A stretch of 64,000 nt of DNA from NCBI RefSeq assembly GCF_014170305.1, contig NZ_LZZT01000015.1, positions 310,001-374,000 on the forward strand. The letters run 5' to 3'. Position 1 is the stretch's first letter. Every line of letters begins with the position of its first letter. Below, in pieces: positions 61,961-64,000 of the stretch. The DNA is from Achromobacter sp. UMC71. GTDB lineage: Bacteria; Pseudomonadota; Gammaproteobacteria; Burkholderiales; Burkholderiaceae_B. A program made the translations under genes and the position numbers. Below the pieces are notes generated by a model that had not been told where the DNA came from, ran no database searches, and was given only the letters and a program-made list of their open reading frames with translations.

Positions 61961-63001
61961 ATGCGCGAACACACCCGCACACTCTTCACCGGCTATATGG
62001 GCGACATCGCCAAGTTGAACGGCACCCAAGACGCAAGCAAGTCGTTCAACGTGTCGCTGCCCGTGCAGATCACCATGGAAACCAAGATTCAAGAAAGCTC
62101 TGCTTTCCTGAAACTCATCAACATCCTGCCGGTCACGGATCAGATCGGCCAGAAAATGGGCTTGGGCGTTTCCGGCCCGTCTGCCGGGCGCACCAACACC
62201 GAGACGAAAGCGCGTCAAACGCGCGATCTGACCAAGCTTGACCCCAACGGCTACCAGTGCATCCAAACGAACTTCGATTCGCACATCAAATTCGCCATGT
62301 TGGATGCCTGGGCACGCTTCAAGGACTTCCAGCTGCGCATTCGCAATGCGATCATTCAGCGCCAGGCGCTTGACCGCATCATGATCGGCTTCAACGGTGT
62401 CAGCGCTGCGGCCGACACCGATATCAACACCAACCCCCTGTTGCAGGACGTGAACAAGGGCTGGCTGCAGCAGCTTCGCGAGCGTGCGCCTGAACGCGTG
62501 CTGAACAAAGGCAAGGACGGTGGCACCGTCAAGATCGGCGTCGGCGGCGACTACCGCAACCTTGATGCCGCCGTGTTCGATCTGGGGACGCTGCTTGACC
62601 CCTGGTTCCATGGCGATACGCAACTGGTCGCGTTGGTCAGCCGCGATACGCTGCATGACAAGTATTTCCCGCTGGTCAATGGCAACGACAAACCGACCGA
62701 AAAATTGGCAACGGACATCATCGTCAGCCAGAAGCGGCTGGGCAACGTGCAGGCGGTCGCGGTGCCGTACATGCCTGTCGGCACGGTGCTGCTGACGCGC
62801 TACGACAACCTGTCGATCTACCCGCAGGAAGGCGGCCGCCGCCGTCACGTCAAAGAGGCACCGGAGCGCGACCGCGTGGAGTTCTACGAATCGAGCAATG
62901 ACGCCTATGTGATCGAGGATTTCGGTTGCGCGGCGCTGCTCGAAAACATCGAACTGCTGCCCGATCCCGAACCCAAGGCGCAATCCGCCCAAGGCGAATA
63001 A
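61961..63001 (+). CDS. N: Major capsid protein (P2 gpN family)
   Basis: A 346-aa HK97-fold capsid protein; P2 gpN is 357. MREHTRTLFTGYMGDIAKLNGTQDASKSFNVSLPVQITMETKIQESSAFL matches the cleaved N-terminus, with FLKLINILPVTDQIGQKMGLGVSGPSAGRTNTETKARQTRDLTKLDPNGYQCIQTNFDSHIKFAMLD (motif GQKMGLGVSGPSAGRTNT) next. The C-terminus is KAQSAQGE. It follows O by 33 bases. Confidence 0.95.
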   Translation: MREHTRTLFTGYMGDIAKLNGTQDASKSFNVSLPVQITMETKIQESSAFLKLINILPVTDQIGQKMGLGVSGPSAGRTNTETKARQTRDLTKLDPNGYQCIQTNFDSHIKFAMLDAWARFKDFQLRIRNAIIQRQALDRIMIGFNGVSAAADTDINTNPLLQDVNKGWLQQLRERAPERVLNKGKDGGTVKIGVGGDYRNLDAAVFDLGTLLDPWFHGDTQLVALVSRDTLHDKYFPLVNGNDKPTEKLATDIIVSQKRLGNVQAVAVPYMPVGTVLLTRYDNLSIYPQEGGRRRHVKEAPERDRVEFYESSNDAYVIEDFGCAALLENIELLPDPEPKAQSAQGE

Positions 63002-63003
63002 CC

Positions 63004-63708
63004 ATGCCCAGCCCCGCACAGCGTCACCGCATGACGGTGCTGGCCGCCACTGCCGCCAGCGCCTACCACAGCGCCGAACCCAGCCCGGCGGCAGGCGTGT
63101 ACGGCCTCATGATGTCCGCCCTGGTGGATGACATGCGCCGCCTGAAAGATATCCAGTCCTTGGAACGCAAGATCAGCGCCAAAGCTGAAATGCTGCCCAA
63201 GTACCGCGACTATCTGGATGGCGTCTTGGCGGCCGATGCGGGCGGCCAGGACGAGATCGTCACCACGCTGATGGTATGGCACCTGGACGTGTGCGAACTT
63301 GCGCGCGGCCTGGAACTGGCGGGCTATGTCATCAAGCACGGGTTGGCTCTGCCCGAGCGATACAACCGCACGGTTGGCACGCTACTGCTTGACGAGGTGG
63401 GCGATGCGGTGCTGGCCGGCCGCGTGCCGCACGACGTGACCACGTTAGGCGCGCTGCAAATGCTGGCCGTACTGGTCGAAGGCCAGGATGCCCCCGATCA
63501 GGCCCGCGCCAAGCTGCACCGCGCCATGGGCGACACCCTGGCGGCGCTGGCGGGCCCCGATCCGATCGGTCAACGGTTGGAAATGGTGCGCGCGGCGCTG
63601 GCACAACTTAAGCGCGCGGTATCGCTGCACGACAAGGTTGGCGCGAAGAAGGACATTGAACAGCTCGAACGAACGATCAAAAAGGCCGAGGCAACCGCCG
63701 CCGGCTAA
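63004..63708 (+). CDS. M: Terminase small subunit/endonuclease (P2 gpM family)
   Basis: A 234-aa protein; P2 gpM is 247. Features are MPSPAQRHRMTVLAATAASAYHSA, LVDDMRRLKDIQSLERKISAKAEMLPKYRDYLDGVL, and VTTLMVWHLDVCELARGLELAGYVIKHGLALPERYNRTVGTLLLDEV. It cleaves at cos together with P. It follows N directly, two bases later. Confidence 0.93.
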   Translation: MPSPAQRHRMTVLAATAASAYHSAEPSPAAGVYGLMMSALVDDMRRLKDIQSLERKISAKAEMLPKYRDYLDGVLAADAGGQDEIVTTLMVWHLDVCELARGLELAGYVIKHGLALPERYNRTVGTLLLDEVGDAVLAGRVPHDVTTLGALQMLAVLVEGQDAPDQARAKLHRAMGDTLAALAGPDPIGQRLEMVRAALAQLKRAVSLHDKVGAKKDIEQLERTIKKAEATAAG

Positions 63709-63787
63709 CCGAGTGCCCCCAAAGCGCACGGCGGCGCGGGCTGACGGCGGCCATTGGCCCAACCCGAAGCCCGCCCACCGCCGATTC

Positions 63788-64000
63788 ATGAGTACCGCCA
63801 TGTCCTTCATTGCCAATCAGCCCGCCCCTGTCGCCGCAAACGACACCATCACCAACGATGGATTCTGGCCCGACGTGAAGGTGTCTGCCGCCCGCAAGAC
63901 GCTGCGATTGGACGGCACCGTCACAGATGAGCGCGTTCGACATGCGCTGATCGCCGCGATCATCGAAGTCGCGCGCGACGTTACAGCCTGGCGACTGCTC
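63788..64000 (+). CDS. L: Head completion/stabilisation protein (P2 gpL family), truncated by the window edge
   Basis: The first 71 residues are in the window, beginning MSTAMSFIANQPAPVAANDTI, followed by FWPDVKVSAARKTLRLDGTVTDERVRHALIAAIIEVARDV, which matches the N-terminal half of P2 gpL. A second ATG at 63800 could also be used. It follows M by 79 bases, as in the P2 O-N-M-L order. Confidence 0.85.
   Translation, partial: MSTAMSFIANQPAPVAANDTITNDGFWPDVKVSAARKTLRLDGTVTDERVRHALIAAIIEVARDVTAWRLL

Overview
The window is high-GC DNA from a Burkholderiales bacterium of the Alcaligenaceae, most likely Bordetella or its close relative Achromobacter. The evidence is a complete Bordetella-type bsc/btr type III secretion (T3SS) locus that includes the BtrS sigma factor and its secreted regulator BspR, several Bug-family (TctC-like) substrate-binding proteins, and a nadC-nadQ pair of the kind known in Bordetella. 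I do not name a species. The filament-protein region, with three tandem Bsp22-like genes, differs from the single bsp22 that I know from classical Bordetella.

Layout: (1) 1-15 kb is housekeeping: the end of an unidentified gene, a small membrane protein, tRNA-Val(CAC), dnaQ, an RND efflux pump with its adaptor, rnhA, a methyltransferase, gloB, mltD, fabI, an OsmC-like gene, a YebE-like gene, a Bug protein, and nadC/nadQ. (2) 15-25 kb is the T3SS regulatory wing: btrV (STAS), btrW (HATPase), alr, a sensor-MFS fusion, btrU (SpoIIE phosphatase), an ABC substrate-binding protein, bspR and btrS. (3) 25-49.6 kb is the secretion apparatus. One long minus-strand array runs from the Bsp22-like genes (42.5 kb) through btc22, bcrH1, bopD, bopB, bcrH2, a TPR gene, bscIJKLNOPQRSTUW and bscC. 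A divergent plus-strand array runs bopN, chaperone, YscX-like, YscY-like, bcrD, bscD (frameshifted), bscE, bscF. (4) 49.7-56.3 kb is metabolic: a GCS2-like ligase, LysR, Bug, a beta-propeller protein, a FrnE-like DsbA and a glycosyltransferase. (5) 56.5-57.7 kb is unusual non-coding DNA: an exact 70-bp-period tandem array and an AT-rich block of GGTTAGG/CCTAACC heptamers enclosed by a long inverted repeat. (6) 57.7-64 kb is the cos end and head/packaging module (Q, P, O, N, M, L) of a P2-like prophage that runs off the right edge.

Regulatory logic visible here: BtrU, BtrV and BtrW form a phosphatase / anti-anti-sigma / anti-sigma kinase switch, BtrS is the ECF sigma factor and BspR its secreted antagonist. 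Four promoters share GGAAC[C/T], 14 or 15 bp, then GTTAC. They lie before bspR, before bopN, before the first Bsp22-like gene and before the third Bsp22-like gene. They are the best candidates for the BtrS regulon. btrS itself has a perfect 11-bp-arm palindrome just upstream. Palindromes at nadC look like NadQ operators, and a perfect CTGT-N8-ACAG LexA box precedes an unknown small gene beside the prophage cos site.
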